Source: Corynebacterium amycolatum SK46 (GTDB taxonomy: Bacteria; Actinomycetota; Actinomycetes; Mycobacteriales; Mycobacteriaceae). Taken from it: a stretch of 64,000 nucleotides of DNA. Both the position numbers and the translations under genes were made by a program. The stretch lies in the NCBI RefSeq assembly GCF_000173655.1, contig NZ_ABZU01000003.1, positions 101,956 through 165,955 on the forward strand, read 5' to 3'. Numbering within the stretch: the stretch's first letter is position 1; each line of letters opens with the position of its first letter. The notes beneath the pieces were generated by a model. The model worked only from the letters and a program-made list of their open reading frames with translations, searched no databases and was not told the DNA's origin. Positions 8,120 to 17,447 of this stretch are shown here, one piece after another.

Positions 8120-8742
8120 GTAAAGCTCGCGCCAAGGTGGCCGCAAAACGACCACCGCGTATTTCAATCCTGCTGTTCCTGTTCACGCTGATTATTTGGG
8201 TCATGCTGTGGGGCGAGGTGACATTTGCCAATGTGCTTTCGGGAATCCTGGTAGCCACGTTGCTCAACCTCGCCATGCCTATCCCGCCAAACAGCGCGCT
8301 GGATATCAACTTCGGTGGCATGGTGCGACTGTTCGGTTCCTGGACAATCGACTTTGTGAAGGCCTCTATTAGTGTCTCCTGGCTGGCCATCCGACGAGAT
8401 GATCCGCCGCCGACGGCCATCATCAAAGTCCCTATGCGCACCAATGACGATATTTCGCTCACGACTGCAATGGCACTAATTAACTTGCAGCCGGGCGGCA
8501 TCATTGTGGACATCGATAAGCGGAAAAAGACGCTGACCATGCACATTCTCGACGCATCGTCGACGGGCAAGGTAGCCGAGCAAATCAACCAGCTAACTCG
8601 AATTGAGCGACGGGTGATTCGTGCGTTTGAAAACCGCGATGTCCATGAGCATCCGGCTAAGCCGGCCTCCGGCGGGGAGCAGCCGAGCAATGCGAAAAGC
8701 GGCGAAAAGAGCGAAAAGGGCAGCGTAAGGAGTAGCCGATGA
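8116..8742 (+). CDS. mrpE: Na+/H+ antiporter subunit E
   Basis: A 208-residue MrpE. Two N-terminal membrane helices (about residues 17-60) and one more before a conserved cytoplasmic domain containing TTAMALINLQPGGIIVDID. The last 40 residues are a charged Lys/Ser tail. It overlaps both neighbours by 4 bases (ATGA), which shows tight coupling. MrpE stabilises the complex and is needed for full activity in the systems studied. Confidence 0.9.
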   Translation: MSKARAKVAAKRPPRISILLFLFTLIIWVMLWGEVTFANVLSGILVATLLNLAMPIPPNSALDINFGGMVRLFGSWTIDFVKASISVSWLAIRRDDPPPTAIIKVPMRTNDDISLTTAMALINLQPGGIIVDIDKRKKTLTMHILDASSTGKVAEQINQLTRIERRVIRAFENRDVHEHPAKPASGGEQPSNAKSGEKSEKGSVRSSR

Positions 8743-9149
8743 ACCCGGAAGTTTTTAACACTCTGCTCGGAGTGGCTGCCGCGGGCTATTTCATTGCGGT
8801 ACTAATCACTCTCGGGCACATGATTGCTGGACCAAATTCGTTGGATCGCTTAGTGAGTCTGGAGTCCATGACCGCAATGCTGCAGGGCATGCTCGCTGCG
8901 TTTATGGCATGGAGCTTGGACACCTCAGTGGTCTACCCGATGCTCATCATTGCACTACTCGGATTCCTATCTTCCTTGGCAGTGGCCAAGTTCCGCGTCC
9001 CGGACGATGGAAAGACGCCCGCGAAGAGCGCCCGGAAGGGTGTGTCGAAAACAACAAGTAAGGTCATCCCAAAGAAAACCGCTCAGAAAGCAGCGCCTAA
9101 GGCAACACCGACGACGGCTCCGAAAACAGTGAAGGGAGAGTCCAAATGA
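8739..9149 (+). CDS. mrpF: Na+/H+ antiporter subunit F
   Basis: A three-helix MrpF with the conserved IAGPNSLDRL loop after helix one. The family is usually about 90 residues; this one adds a C-terminal tail of about 45 residues rich in Lys, Ala and Thr (KTTSKVIPKKTAQKAAPK). Similar basic or acidic tails on MrpA, C, D and E suggest that soluble extensions are a feature of this complex in this organism. It overlaps mrpG by ATGA. Confidence 0.9.
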   Translation: MNPEVFNTLLGVAAAGYFIAVLITLGHMIAGPNSLDRLVSLESMTAMLQGMLAAFMAWSLDTSVVYPMLIIALLGFLSSLAVAKFRVPDDGKTPAKSARKGVSKTTSKVIPKKTAQKAAPKATPTTAPKTVKGESK

Positions 9150-9496
9150 TTCTCGTGGCTGACATTATCGCCATCGCACTCATAATCACCGGAATGCTAC
9201 TGTGCGTTGCAGCGTCCGTGGGATTGATACGCTTCCGCGACACCATCAGTCGCATGCACGCATCCTCCAAGCCACAAACGCTGGGGCTAATTCTGACGCT
9301 GTCGGGCTCGCTTGTGCACGTCGCCACGCACGCGTCAGCTCACACAACTACTAGCAGTGACTTGGCTCTGTTGACCCTGATTATCCTGTTTGCTCTGGGT
9401 ACATCGCCGATTGTTAGTAACCGCGTTGGCCACGAGGCGTTCAAGGAGAGGCTCGTCGACGAGGACAGCCTGGCCCGCGATGACAGCCGGGAATAA
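9146..9496 (+). CDS. mrpG: Na+/H+ antiporter subunit G
   Basis: Last gene of the Mrp operon, 116 residues with three helices. The family motif GLIRFRDTISRMHASSKPQTLG is visible around residues 27-48. The 73 bases after it, up to the convergent ligase gene, contain a one-mismatch copy of the word CGTCGTAAAGC but no clear terminator. Confidence 0.9.
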   Translation: MILVADIIAIALIITGMLLCVAASVGLIRFRDTISRMHASSKPQTLGLILTLSGSLVHVATHASAHTTTSSDLALLTLIILFALGTSPIVSNRVGHEAFKERLVDEDSLARDDSRE

Positions 9497-9569
9497 CGAG
9501 AGGACAATGGCCTTAAGTTACTGACTGGGTTCATGACAAAGTGACTAGGCACACACCGCTTAACGACGG

Positions 9570-10793
9570 CTAGTCGTCTACCTGCTCGCGGAAATCTGCA
9601 GGCGCTATCGGATGCCCGGCACGCAGCTCCTGCACCGCAAGATCCACGGCGGCCCGCCACGGGGTATGGCCAATGCGCTCTTCGTTCGCCCGTACCTCGT
9701 CCTCGGTAGCCATAGAAGGCAGCGCCCCGGCCGCATCCGCCACAGTGCGCTGACGCTCGTATGCCGCGCCAATTTCCACGATGTTGTTGACGAATTCCAG
9801 TTCGGCTCGGCAGCCCAGTTCGTCGGCAAGCGGGGCGAGCTGAACCACAAGCTCACGGAGTTCATCGCGAACCCACCGCTCGTCGGTATCGCGATTGACG
9901 ATGACCAGCGCGTCCATGCCGTAGCGGGCGGCGCGCCACTTGTTTTCGGCGATGTGCCAGGCCTGCAGCGACGGTAGTTCCTCGCCAGCCTCCCACATGC
10001 GGTCGTAGTAAACCGTCAGACAGTGCGTCAATGCCACGATAGCGGCGAGTTCCTGCAGGTTAGAGGTAGCGTCGGCGACACGAATCTCGATGGTGCCGTA
10101 CTTTGATGCCGGGCGGATGTCCAAGTGCATCGAGCCGGTGTGGTTGATGACGCCGGAGCGGGACTGGTCGTGCATGTAGGACTCCCACTCGGGCCAGGTG
10201 TAAATCGCCGGCGGCTGACCCGCGGTGGGCAGCTGCTGATAGAGCAGGCTTCGGTTGGAAGCGTAACCCATGTCCTCACCATTCCAGGCCGGTGAGGAGG
10301 CAGACAGCGCCAACATGTGCGGCAGCTTCGTTGCCAGGGCCTGAATAATCGGCCAAACGCGTTCGGAGTCCTTAATGCCAACGTGGATGTGGACTCCCCA
10401 GATAATCATCTGGTTACCCCACCACTGAGTGCGGTTGATGATTTCGGAGTAGTGCCCCTTGGCGCTGACCTGCTGAGCAGTACCGCGGGCGAACGGATGC
10501 GAGCCCGATGACCACACATCCACCCCAACGCGGTCAGCGGCGTCGAGAACCATGTCCAGCTGGCTTTGGAGCTCCGCTACGGCATCGGGCACGTTCATGT
10601 GCACACCGGTGACGAGCTCCACGGTGTTGGCGAGGAACTCGCGCTGGAGCCCATGTCCGGGATGCTCCGCATCGATGATGTCGAGCACCTCGGCAGCAGC
10701 GGGGGCGGTGTCGCGCGTTCGTCGGTCGACGAACGCCACTTCCCATTCCACGCCCAGAGATGGCTGCGCCGATCCGGAAAATTGCTCAGTCAT
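9570..10793 (-). CDS. Carboxylate-amine ligase of the glutamate-cysteine ligase 2 family (YbdK type)
   Basis: A 407-residue ATP-dependent ligase. The N-terminal [11 protein letters not shown] and the WGVHIHVGI segments hold the Glu and His residues that bind metal-ATP in the GCS2 fold. Members can form gamma-glutamyl-cysteine, but the YbdK branch often has weak or unknown activity, so the substrate is uncertain. Corynebacteria make mycothiol rather than glutathione. The gene sits in the same neighbourhood as its mycobacterial counterpart, near the LytR_C, DUF3263 and def genes. It is convergent with mrpG. Confidence 0.8.
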   Translation of the reverse strand: MTEQFSGSAQPSLGVEWEVAFVDRRTRDTAPAAAEVLDIIDAEHPGHGLQREFLANTVELVTGVHMNVPDAVAELQSQLDMVLDAADRVGVDVWSSGSHPFARGTAQQVSAKGHYSEIINRTQWWGNQMIIWGVHIHVGIKDSERVWPIIQALATKLPHMLALSASSPAWNGEDMGYASNRSLLYQQLPTAGQPPAIYTWPEWESYMHDQSRSGVINHTGSMHLDIRPASKYGTIEIRVADATSNLQELAAIVALTHCLTVYYDRMWEAGEELPSLQAWHIAENKWRAARYGMDALVIVNRDTDERWVRDELRELVVQLAPLADELGCRAELEFVNNIVEIGAAYERQRTVADAAGALPSMATEDEVRANEERIGHTPWRAAVDLAVQELRAGHPIAPADFREQVDD

Positions 10794-10810
10794 ACCGTTA
10801 TTTTTTCACA

Positions 10811-11368
10811 CTAGGAATCGTTTTCCTCAGTTGGCTCCGTCCAGGTGACGGTTTTTGCGCAGGAGGCAAGGTCACCGTTGGAATCGACAAGCGCAACTGT
10901 GGTGAAACTGTCCTCGTCCACCTTGGACGGCACGTTCCAGACATCTGCATTCTGTTTGCTATCGACGTGCACTTCGCCGATGACGCCTAACCCCTCAGCC
11001 GCGGGGCTTCCGATGCCACTGCAGCCAGATGCACCGCGCGCCTGCACTGTGTACTTGCCTTCCTCCAAAGTAGTGAACTGACCTTTTTCGTCGGAAAGGC
11101 CCATCCACCCCTTGGAGCTCATGACCTGGACAGTTGCCAGCATTTTCATTGATCCGTCGTCGTTTGTGCGGATGAAGTTATAGGCGCTGACGCGCTCGGT
11201 CAGCTTCGGTGCAGCCGGATCTACGCTCACTGGCGCAGTGCTTGTCGACGCGTCTGCGTTCCCGTCCTTGTCACCGCTGGATTCAACCCCCGAACAGGAA
11301 ACCAACAGTGTTGCAGCACAACCCAACGCGGTGGCGACAGCAACGCGACGACGCATTACGGCGAACAT
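10811..11368 (-). CDS. Putative lipoprotein at the usual sodC position
   Basis: Residues 1-25 form a lipoprotein signal ending in LVSC, so the mature protein should be anchored outside the membrane by its Cys. A Ser/Thr/Asp-rich spacer follows, then a domain of about 130 residues with two cysteines, in GASGCSG and LASCAKTV. In mycobacteria this slot between the LytR_C and YbdK-like genes holds the Cu/Zn superoxide dismutase sodC. The metal-binding HGFHVH-type motif is missing here, so it is not an active SOD. It may be a degenerate relative or unrelated; I do not recognise a specific family. Confidence 0.7.
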   Translation of the reverse strand: MFAVMRRRVAVATALGCAATLLVSCSGVESSGDKDGNADASTSTAPVSVDPAAPKLTERVSAYNFIRTNDDGSMKMLATVQVMSSKGWMGLSDEKGQFTTLEEGKYTVQARGASGCSGIGSPAAEGLGVIGEVHVDSKQNADVWNVPSKVDEDSFTTVALVDSNGDLASCAKTVTWTEPTEENDS

Positions 11369-11465
11369 AAAAACCTCACAGACCTCACTGGCTACTAGCA
11401 GAATACTAGTACCCCTTAGTGAGAGACCGAAGTCTGGTGGGCCGGGAGTCTAGTGAGCTGGGAGT

Positions 11466-12395
11466 CTAGTGAGCCGGGTCAGTGGCGACCACGACGATTC
11501 CCGCAGGAGCGTCCCGGAGACGGTCATCGCGCGGTGCGGCTTCCCAACCGTTGTCGTGCGCGATCTGCTCAGCGGCGGCCTTTTCCTCTTCGTTCCTCGG
11601 GTCGAAGTAGACGGTGGTCTTCTCCCACACACCCATCTTTTCTTCAGGAGCGTTGCCGGTCTCGCCGGCGCCCCAGCCCTGCTCGCCCATCTGCTTGGAC
11701 AGGTCATCGGCAAGGCCCACGACCTCAGAGTTGTTCAGGACACTGACTTTGACAGTCTTGCGGTCAATCTGTGGCGCTTCGTTGGCCTCACCCTGTGCCG
11801 GCGGATTCTCAGCGGGAGGAACCGGTTTGCCCGGCTCATTTGCCGGTGGCGGCGGCGGGACCTCGCCGTCACCATCTCCAGCAGCACCATCCTTTGCCGG
11901 ATCACTGCCGTTGGCCGAGTCAGCAGGCGCACCAGAGTCAGCCGGAGCGGATGCCGAGGTGTCATTCTGGCCGGTGTTCTCGGCATCGTCGCCACGCGTG
12001 CTCAGGGCGTAGGCACCGTAGGCGACCAGGCACACGCCGATAGCAAGCAGCACGATAGCGAGAACGCGCATGTAGCGGCCATCACCGGCACCGTCGCCGA
12101 TGTCGCCGTCATCAACACCATCAGCAGCTGCGGAATTGCTAGCAGCAGCCCGAGAGCCAGCACCAGTAGTGGCAGCAGTGGTGGCACCAGCAGCGGCTGC
12201 GCCAGCGGCCGGAGCCGCAGATCTGGGCGCTGCGCGTTGAGCATCCGACGGCTCGGAGTACGCATGAGCGCCGCCAGCGGCGGGAGCCTCTGCGTAATCG
12301 CTGTACTCATCGAAGTCGTCGAAGTCGTCATCGAGTCGATGACGGCCCGGACGCGGCGAATTCTGAGGGTTTAATTGGTCAGACACATCCCACAT
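11466..12395 (-). CDS. Membrane protein with LytR_C domain
   Basis: A 309-residue protein. Residues 1-105 are an Ala/Asp-rich cytoplasmic part, followed by one membrane helix (YMRVLAIVLLAIGVCLVAYGAY, interrupted here only in description), an acidic Pro-rich extracellular spacer, and a C-terminal LytR_C domain from about residue 212 (KTVKVSVLNNSEVVGLADDL). LytR_C domains occur at the end of LCP cell-wall ligases, but the catalytic LCP domain is absent. It is the counterpart of the protein beside DUF3263 in mycobacteria. ATG 12395 lacks a clear ribosome-binding site; GTG 12386 is an alternative. Confidence 0.8.
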   Translation of the reverse strand: MWDVSDQLNPQNSPRPGRHRLDDDFDDFDEYSDYAEAPAAGGAHAYSEPSDAQRAAPRSAAPAAGAAAAGATTAATTGAGSRAAASNSAAADGVDDGDIGDGAGDGRYMRVLAIVLLAIGVCLVAYGAYALSTRGDDAENTGQNDTSASAPADSGAPADSANGSDPAKDGAAGDGDGEVPPPPPANEPGKPVPPAENPPAQGEANEAPQIDRKTVKVSVLNNSEVVGLADDLSKQMGEQGWGAGETGNAPEEKMGVWEKTTVYFDPRNEEEKAAAEQIAHDNGWEAAPRDDRLRDAPAGIVVVATDPAH

Positions 12396-12437
12396 CCTAT
12401 ATGTTCCGCCGCCGAACCGTGAAGTGAAACTTGAACC

Positions 12438-12794
12438 TTATGCGTCTTGGTTGTCCCGCACGGCGCGCAGCCGATGAACCAGCACGGGCTCGGCAGCTTC
12501 CGCTGCGGGCGAATCCAAAAGTCGCGAAAGCACCTGGTGGTAACGGATTGTGTTGTTGCCAAAGTCCTCGGCAAAGCGACGTCGAATTGCCTCCTGCCGC
12601 GCACCGGCCATACGCGGTCCACGGCGGGCAACTTTCAGCCATTCCTTCTCAAAATCCAGCATTTTCTGTGCCAAAACGGGTTCAATACCGCTGGTATCCC
12701 CCGCGAGTCCGAGATGCTCGGCTGAGTCAGGCCGCAGCTCGGTCTCAGGTTCGTGGCTGCCGCCTATGGGCTTCTTGCTCGCCATTTTCCGCAC
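12438..12794 (-). CDS. DUF3263 protein
   Basis: A 118-residue actinobacterial protein of unknown function. The DUF3263 core spans about residues 45-110: MLDFEKEWLKVARRG, AIRRRFAEDFGNNTIRYHQVL and DSPAAEAAEPVLVHRLR. The core has a helix-turn-helix look, so DNA binding is possible but unproven. The N terminus may start at the ATG four codons in (MASKK). It is divergent from def, which is the conserved arrangement in this group. Confidence 0.85.
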   Translation of the reverse strand: MRKMASKKPIGGSHEPETELRPDSAEHLGLAGDTSGIEPVLAQKMLDFEKEWLKVARRGPRMAGARQEAIRRRFAEDFGNNTIRYHQVLSRLLDSPAAEAAEPVLVHRLRAVRDNQDA

Positions 12795-12985
12795 CCCACT
12801 TTCCTTCTCGCTCGGCCTGATTTTCTATTCTGCACGACACTGCCTATGCAGATACTTAGTGAAGATACATCGTAAGATCCAGCCACCCAGCCTCACCCAA
12901 AAATCCAGCCCGGTCTACAAACACCGAACCCTCCAGACATCACCAGGGGATTTAGAAAACATGGACGCCGAGTAGAATCAGCGGC

Positions 12986-13567
12986 ATGACTATCCGCCCC
13001 ATTGTGATTGCCGGAGACCCCGTTCTCCACACTCCTACCCAGCCGGTAACCGAGGACGTCTCCGAGCTGCGCGAGCTCATCGAGGACATGTACGAAACCA
13101 TGGACCGCGCCCACGGTGTGGGGCTGGCTGCCAACCAGGTGGGTGTCGGCAAGCGCCTGTTCGTCTACAACTGCCCCGATGACGACGACGTCTGGCACCG
13201 CGGCTGCGTCATCAATCCGGTGCTGACCACCAGTGAAATCCCGAAGACCATGCCTAACGACGACGGTTCCGACGACGAAGGCTGTCTCTCTGTGCCCGGC
13301 CTGTCCTTCCCCACCAACCGCGCGGAGAAGGCCGTCGTCACCGGTCTGGATGAAAACGGTGAAGAGGTCCGCATCGAGGCCACCGGTTTCTTCGCCCGCT
13401 GCATGCAGCACGAGGTCGGCCACCTGGATGGGTTCCTCTACACCGACTGCCTGACCGGCCGTTGGAAGCGCATGGCCAAGAAGGAAATCAAGCGCGCCGG
13501 TTGGACCGAGGGCGGCCTGACCTGGATGCCGGGCGTGGATCCGAATCCGTTCGGCCACGAGGATTAG
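12986..13567 (+). CDS. def: Peptide deformylase
   Basis: Removes the formyl group from the N-terminal Met of new proteins. All three family motifs are present: [10 protein letters not shown] (residues 44-53), EGCLS (98-102, metal ligand C100) and QHEVGHLDG (141-149, metal ligands H142 and H146, catalytic E143). At 193 residues it has the usual length. The GNAT gene follows after 3 bases, so they probably form an operon. Confidence 0.97.
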   Translation: MTIRPIVIAGDPVLHTPTQPVTEDVSELRELIEDMYETMDRAHGVGLAANQVGVGKRLFVYNCPDDDDVWHRGCVINPVLTTSEIPKTMPNDDGSDDEGCLSVPGLSFPTNRAEKAVVTGLDENGEEVRIEATGFFARCMQHEVGHLDGFLYTDCLTGRWKRMAKKEIKRAGWTEGGLTWMPGVDPNPFGHED

Positions 13568-13570
13568 ATC

Positions 13571-14770
13571 GTGGCGGATAGGCAATTGGAGTCGTCGGCA
13601 AGCGAAAATGCAGCACAGAAGCTACCGATTTCCCGCTGGGGCGTCGGTGAAGTGGCGGTGGGACGTCGCGTCATTGTGCGTCGCGCGCTGACCGATGAAG
13701 AGGCGCTGGCCAGCGGAAAGAAGACTACGGACGTCATTGGGCACGTGCTCAGCATGGATCCGTTCGTCGTACGTCCGCAGGTTCGCGCTGGCGTGCGTGC
13801 CGACGAGTCCGTGGCAGCAGTGGACTTTAGCGATAAGCACATTTTGATTGTGAAGGCCCTGCCGGATCACCCGGTGCGCAATTCGGATATTCGCGCCGTG
13901 GAAACTGCGACCGCAAAGGCCTTCCCGGGTATCGCGCATGTGGTGGAGTCGGGCTGGCTACTGCGTGCGGGTGACGGTATTACGGAGCGTTCCAACTCCG
14001 CACTGCCGCTCGAACCCGGAGCCAGCACTCAGCCGGTGCCGCTGGAGAAGATTAAGTCGTTTTACGATTCCCACGATTTGCCGGTACGGATTGCGGTTCC
14101 GGATCGGATTGCCAAGCCTGCACAGGCACTGGTCGCGGGGCCAGAGTGGACGGTCGGGCCGGACATTGTGGTTATGACGCGCTCGCTCGATGGGGATTTA
14201 CCGCCCGCTGAGTTGGGGGCTGGTTCGCACAGCGCTGAACAGGTGCTTGATGAGCACAGCGCTGAACATGTGCTGGACAGTCACAGCGCTGAACAGGTGC
14301 TGGACAGCCACAGCGCCGAGCTGGCCAACGTGCAGGTGGACATCGCTGATCAACCTGACGACGATTGGCTGGGGCTCTACCATTTCCGTGGCACCACGCT
14401 GCCCGAGCATGCGCTACAGCTACTGCGCAATGAAATCGATGGCCGCATGTGCTTCGGTCGACTGCAAGTACCTGACGACAATGCGCCTGAAGGCATGCGC
14501 ACGGTAGCAATTACGCGCGGCACGTTGACCGAATCGGACGATGGCCGGGTGTGGCTCGGATTCTCCGCTGTGGAAGTCGCAGCCGATATGCGCCGCAGAG
14601 GGCTTGGCACACTTCTGGGAATCCATATGATGCACTGGGGTGCGCAGCACGGCGCAGATTCGGCATACTTACAGGTACTGGGCTCAAACGAGGCCGGCAT
14701 TGCGCTGTACCGGACGCTCGGTTTTACCGAGCACCACCGGCACCGCTACGCGGAGCTGACAGGGGCTTAG
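13571..14770 (+). CDS. GNAT family N-acetyltransferase with N-terminal extension
   Basis: A 399-residue protein starting with GTG three bases after def. The C-terminal GNAT fold runs from about residue 295, with the acetyl-CoA loop near MRRRGLGTLLGIHMMHWGAQHGA and the LGFTEHHRH end. The N-terminal 200 residues are shared with the mycobacterial GNAT next to def. Between them is an in-frame tandem repeat (HSAEQVLDE and variants). The family has been linked to def by position, but the substrate is unknown. Confidence 0.8.
   Translation: MADRQLESSASENAAQKLPISRWGVGEVAVGRRVIVRRALTDEEALASGKKTTDVIGHVLSMDPFVVRPQVRAGVRADESVAAVDFSDKHILIVKALPDHPVRNSDIRAVETATAKAFPGIAHVVESGWLLRAGDGITERSNSALPLEPGASTQPVPLEKIKSFYDSHDLPVRIAVPDRIAKPAQALVAGPEWTVGPDIVVMTRSLDGDLPPAELGAGSHSAEQVLDEHSAEHVLDSHSAEQVLDSHSAELANVQVDIADQPDDDWLGLYHFRGTTLPEHALQLLRNEIDGRMCFGRLQVPDDNAPEGMRTVAITRGTLTESDDGRVWLGFSAVEVAADMRRRGLGTLLGIHMMHWGAQHGADSAYLQVLGSNEAGIALYRTLGFTEHHRHRYAELTGA
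14228..14323 (+). repeat. 27-base tandem repeat inside the GNAT gene
   Basis: Three full units encode HSAEQVLDE, HSAEHVLDS and HSAEQVLDS, followed by a partial HSAEL. The units sit in the linker between the two halves of the protein. The near-identical DNA copies point to recent expansion. Confidence 0.9.
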
Positions 14771-14816
14771 GCCTCGGGGCTCACGTTTCGGCCCTGCCCC
14801 GCTCGCCCTGATCGCT

Positions 14817-15659
14817 CTACTTCCCGCGCTTAACCCGTTTAGTCCGCTTCAGCTGCTTCGACTGCGGCTCTTTGCTGCCCATGCGATTGTCCATGTGGCG
14901 CTGCCCGCGCTGAAGCTCGCGCGTCTCTGGTTTTTCCACCACTCGCGTGCGAACCGAGAGCTCATGGCGGCCTCGCCCCAGCGGATCGCGGGACGCACCC
15001 ATCGCAATCCAGCCAGCCAGGCCTGCAGAGACAAACCAACCGGCGACTGGAATCATCGACGGCAGAATCCAGGCATTGCGCACAAAACCATCGCGGGCTG
15101 AAACTGGCATCCCGTGTGCACCTTCGATTTTCATGCCCATGGCGTGCTTACCCGGCGACCCGTCGAAGATGGAGTCCCCCGCCACGCGGTAGAGGTAAAA
15201 ACCACCGGGACCGAGGAAGAGGCTTAACAGCAGCACCATCACACCGCTGTCCGAACTACCCACAATGCTGCCAAGAACTGCAAGAGCAGCAATCAACGCA
15301 ATATAGATGACAGAATCCACCAGCAGCGCACCACCACGACGTGCCACTGAGCCATTGGCCAGATTGGGGTCAAAGCCCAGGTGTACTGCCATTTGAGCGG
15401 TCAGCGGCGCGACTTTGGGATTAGCACTGAGCTCACCGAAGGAAGACACACCATAGCTAGCGGGGTACCCGCTTTCATAGCCGACCGGAATGTTTGCTAC
15501 CAGATATGGCACTTCCAGATGTGGCACTGCCTGATACGGCATTGCCGCATCGTACGCCGCATATGGGTCGTGCTCCCGATAAGCGCTCCTGCCACTATTA
15601 TTCAGGTAATCCGCCGGACCGTACTCGTCGCCGTAACGACGATCGTCCCAGTTAGTCAA
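14817..15659 (-). CDS. RDD family membrane protein
   Basis: A 280-residue protein with a Tyr-rich N-terminal half (DDRRYGDEYGPADYL and repeated PY pairs) and an RDD domain from about residue 120: ARRGGALLVDSVIY, a membrane helix, GPGGFYLYRVAGDSIFDGSPGKHAMGM, and a further helix. The C-terminal tail is strongly basic (KQLKRTKRVKRGK). RDD proteins are membrane proteins of mostly unknown role. I chose TTG 15659 because AGGAAAGGGAG lies nine bases upstream; ATG 15695 and GTG 15716 are longer alternatives. It is convergent with the GNAT gene and divergent from xthA. Confidence 0.75.
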   Translation of the reverse strand: MTNWDDRRYGDEYGPADYLNNSGRSAYREHDPYAAYDAAMPYQAVPHLEVPYLVANIPVGYESGYPASYGVSSFGELSANPKVAPLTAQMAVHLGFDPNLANGSVARRGGALLVDSVIYIALIAALAVLGSIVGSSDSGVMVLLLSLFLGPGGFYLYRVAGDSIFDGSPGKHAMGMKIEGAHGMPVSARDGFVRNAWILPSMIPVAGWFVSAGLAGWIAMGASRDPLGRGRHELSVRTRVVEKPETRELQRGQRHMDNRMGSKEPQSKQLKRTKRVKRGK

Positions 15660-15810
15660 CCTCGAAACTCCCTTTCCTACCGAGCCCTCACACATTTTCG
15701 TCTGCCCAGTGTCCACTCTTTATTGTCCGCCCTCTATTGTCACTGCTTTGTTCAACGCATGAGACTGCCATTTCGTTCCCCTTTCACGATCCCCTTTTAC
15801 AATCGTTGAT

Positions 15811-16608
15811 ATGCGAATCTGTGTCTGGAACGTCAATTCGGCCCGAACTCGCCTCGACCGAATGGTGGAAATGCTGCGCCGAAATGACATTGATGTCCTG
15901 GCCGTCCAGGAAACCAAGTGCAAAGACGACCAATTCCCCACCGCTACTTTTGAAGAGCTGGGATACCAAGTCGCCCACCACGGCCTGAATCAGTGGAATG
16001 GCGTTGCCATCATCTCCCGCGTCGGCCTTGAGGACATCCAGGCAGGGTTCCCCGGTCAGCCCGGTTTCAACAAGGATCCCGACGCAACTCCCTCGTTGGA
16101 AGCCCGCCATATCGCCGCTACCTGCGGTGGCGTGCGCGTCCACAGTCTCTACATCCCGAACGGCCGAGACATCACCGACCCGCACTTCGAGTACAAGCTC
16201 GAATTTTTGGAGCGGCTCCGTCAGCACATCATCGCCACGCTTGACGACGACCCAGAGGCCACCTTCATGATGGGCGGCGACTTCAACATCGCCCCGACCG
16301 ACGGCGATGTCTGGTCAATGGCGGCCTTCACGGGGAAAACACATGTCACACCACCTGAACGCGCAGCCTTCTATGCGCTGGAGCAGGCGGGCATGAAGGA
16401 AGTGACTCGCCAATTCACCCCAAACCAGTGGACCTACTGGGATTACAAAGCTGGCCGCTTTTTCAAGGATGAGGGCATGCGCATCGACTTCCAGCTCGCC
16501 TCCCCCGCCCTCGCGACAAAGGCGTCCGCCGGATTCATCGACATCGAAGAGCGTCAGGGCAAAGGCGCATCCGACCATGCTCCGGTGATTGTGGATTACG
16601 AAGTGTAG
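15811..16608 (+). CDS. xthA: Exodeoxyribonuclease III
   Basis: AP endonuclease and 3'-5' exonuclease of base excision repair. The EEP-fold motifs are all visible: VWNVNSART (Asn7), AVQETKCKD (catalytic Glu near 34), GGDFNIAPTD (Asp/Asn), and the terminal GASDHAPVIVDY with the catalytic His. The length of 265 residues is typical. An initial ATG fits with conserved MRI-x-WN start. Confidence 0.95.
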   Translation: MRICVWNVNSARTRLDRMVEMLRRNDIDVLAVQETKCKDDQFPTATFEELGYQVAHHGLNQWNGVAIISRVGLEDIQAGFPGQPGFNKDPDATPSLEARHIAATCGGVRVHSLYIPNGRDITDPHFEYKLEFLERLRQHIIATLDDDPEATFMMGGDFNIAPTDGDVWSMAAFTGKTHVTPPERAAFYALEQAGMKEVTRQFTPNQWTYWDYKAGRFFKDEGMRIDFQLASPALATKASAGFIDIEERQGKGASDHAPVIVDYEV

Positions 16609-16664
16609 ATAAACGCGGCAGAAAAGCGCGTAAGCATAGCTCCTACAGGGGGTGTCGCTGGGGC

Positions 16665-16675
16665 CGTCGTAAAGC
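16665..16675 (+). repeat. Dispersed 11-base word CGTCGTAAAGC (one of nine copies)
   Basis: This copy lies between xthA and the MarR gene. Others are at 28094-28104, 38320-38330, 46753-46763, 52380-52390 and 55313-55323 on the plus strand, and at 4456-4466, 29965-29975 and 57525-57535 on the minus strand. Seven of the nine are followed by G. By chance a given 11-mer should occur about 0.03 times in 64 kb on two strands at equal base use. The function is unknown. Confidence 0.85.
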
Positions 16676-16691
16676 GGAGTCCTTGCTGCCA

Positions 16692-16709
16692 GCCCCTAAA
16701 ATCAGGGGC
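16692..16709 (+). terminator. Small hairpin after xthA
   Basis: GCCCCT (16692-16697) pairs with AGGGGC (16704-16709) over a 6-base loop. Six base pairs without a U-run is weak evidence for termination. Confidence 0.3.
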
Positions 16710-16850
16710 AGAAATGGGCGATAAAGCACCCGCACAAGACTTATGCGCCTAACTTTTTGTTCAATCTACAAATTTTCACCACAGAAAGTTATTTCGACGA
16801 TATAAGGTGTTTATTCAGAACATCAATTCATTACGTCGGGAAGGAAGATC

Positions 16851-17414
16851 ATGACTTCTGCACGCTCCCCTCAGCGCACCACCACCCCGGAGCCAGCGAG
16901 CGGCTTCCTCACCGCGGATGACTCGACTGAGTCCGATGAATCCCTGCGCGAAAGCGTGCAGAAGATTTCCATCGGCCTGTATGACTTCCTTGCGTCGACT
17001 CGCCGCCTCGGTGAGCGCCCGAATGCCAGGATGGACATTTCCCAGTCGGAAATGGAAGTACTGCACTTTATTTCGACCCACCCGGGCTGCGGCGTATCCG
17101 ACATTGCGCGCCTGCGCTTCCTGCGCCCGTCCAACGTTTCGGCAACAGTTCGCCGTCTACTCGACAACGGGCTGATTGAACGCGAGAACAATGCAAAAGA
17201 TCGCCGTGCACAGAACCTCTATGTCTCCAGCGATGGCGAGACCCTGTTGGAGCAGCTTATCGACCACTGGGGTGCGCTGGTGTACGAAATTGTGCGGACG
17301 ATGTCGCAAAAGGACGTTCGTGCGCTAATTAAGGCACTGCCTTCGCTGCTGAAGCTGGCGGAGCACTCGGAAAGCTATGTTGAGGAGCACCAGCGTCGCC
17401 AGGAGCCGTTCTAA
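16851..17414 (+). CDS. MarR family transcriptional regulator
   Basis: A 187-residue winged-helix regulator. The DNA-binding part lies around residues 62-115: ISQSEMEVLHFIST, then GVSDIARLRFLRPSNVSATVRRLLDNGLIER and the wing DRRAQNLYVSSDG. The flanking helices would form the dimer. The ATG follows a good GGAAGGAAG ribosome-binding site, and TATAAG at 16801-16806 may be its -10 box. Target genes and ligand are unknown; the small membrane protein 33 bases downstream is the obvious candidate partner. Confidence 0.88.
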   Translation: MTSARSPQRTTTPEPASGFLTADDSTESDESLRESVQKISIGLYDFLASTRRLGERPNARMDISQSEMEVLHFISTHPGCGVSDIARLRFLRPSNVSATVRRLLDNGLIERENNAKDRRAQNLYVSSDGETLLEQLIDHWGALVYEIVRTMSQKDVRALIKALPSLLKLAEHSESYVEEHQRRQEPF

Positions 17415-17447
17415 AAGCACGCCGCTAAGCCCTTCTTACTAGGTACG

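Noticed and set aside
14228..14323. Possible CRISPR array in the GNAT gene
   Set aside because: The units are contiguous without spacers and keep the reading frame, so they are a coding tandem repeat.
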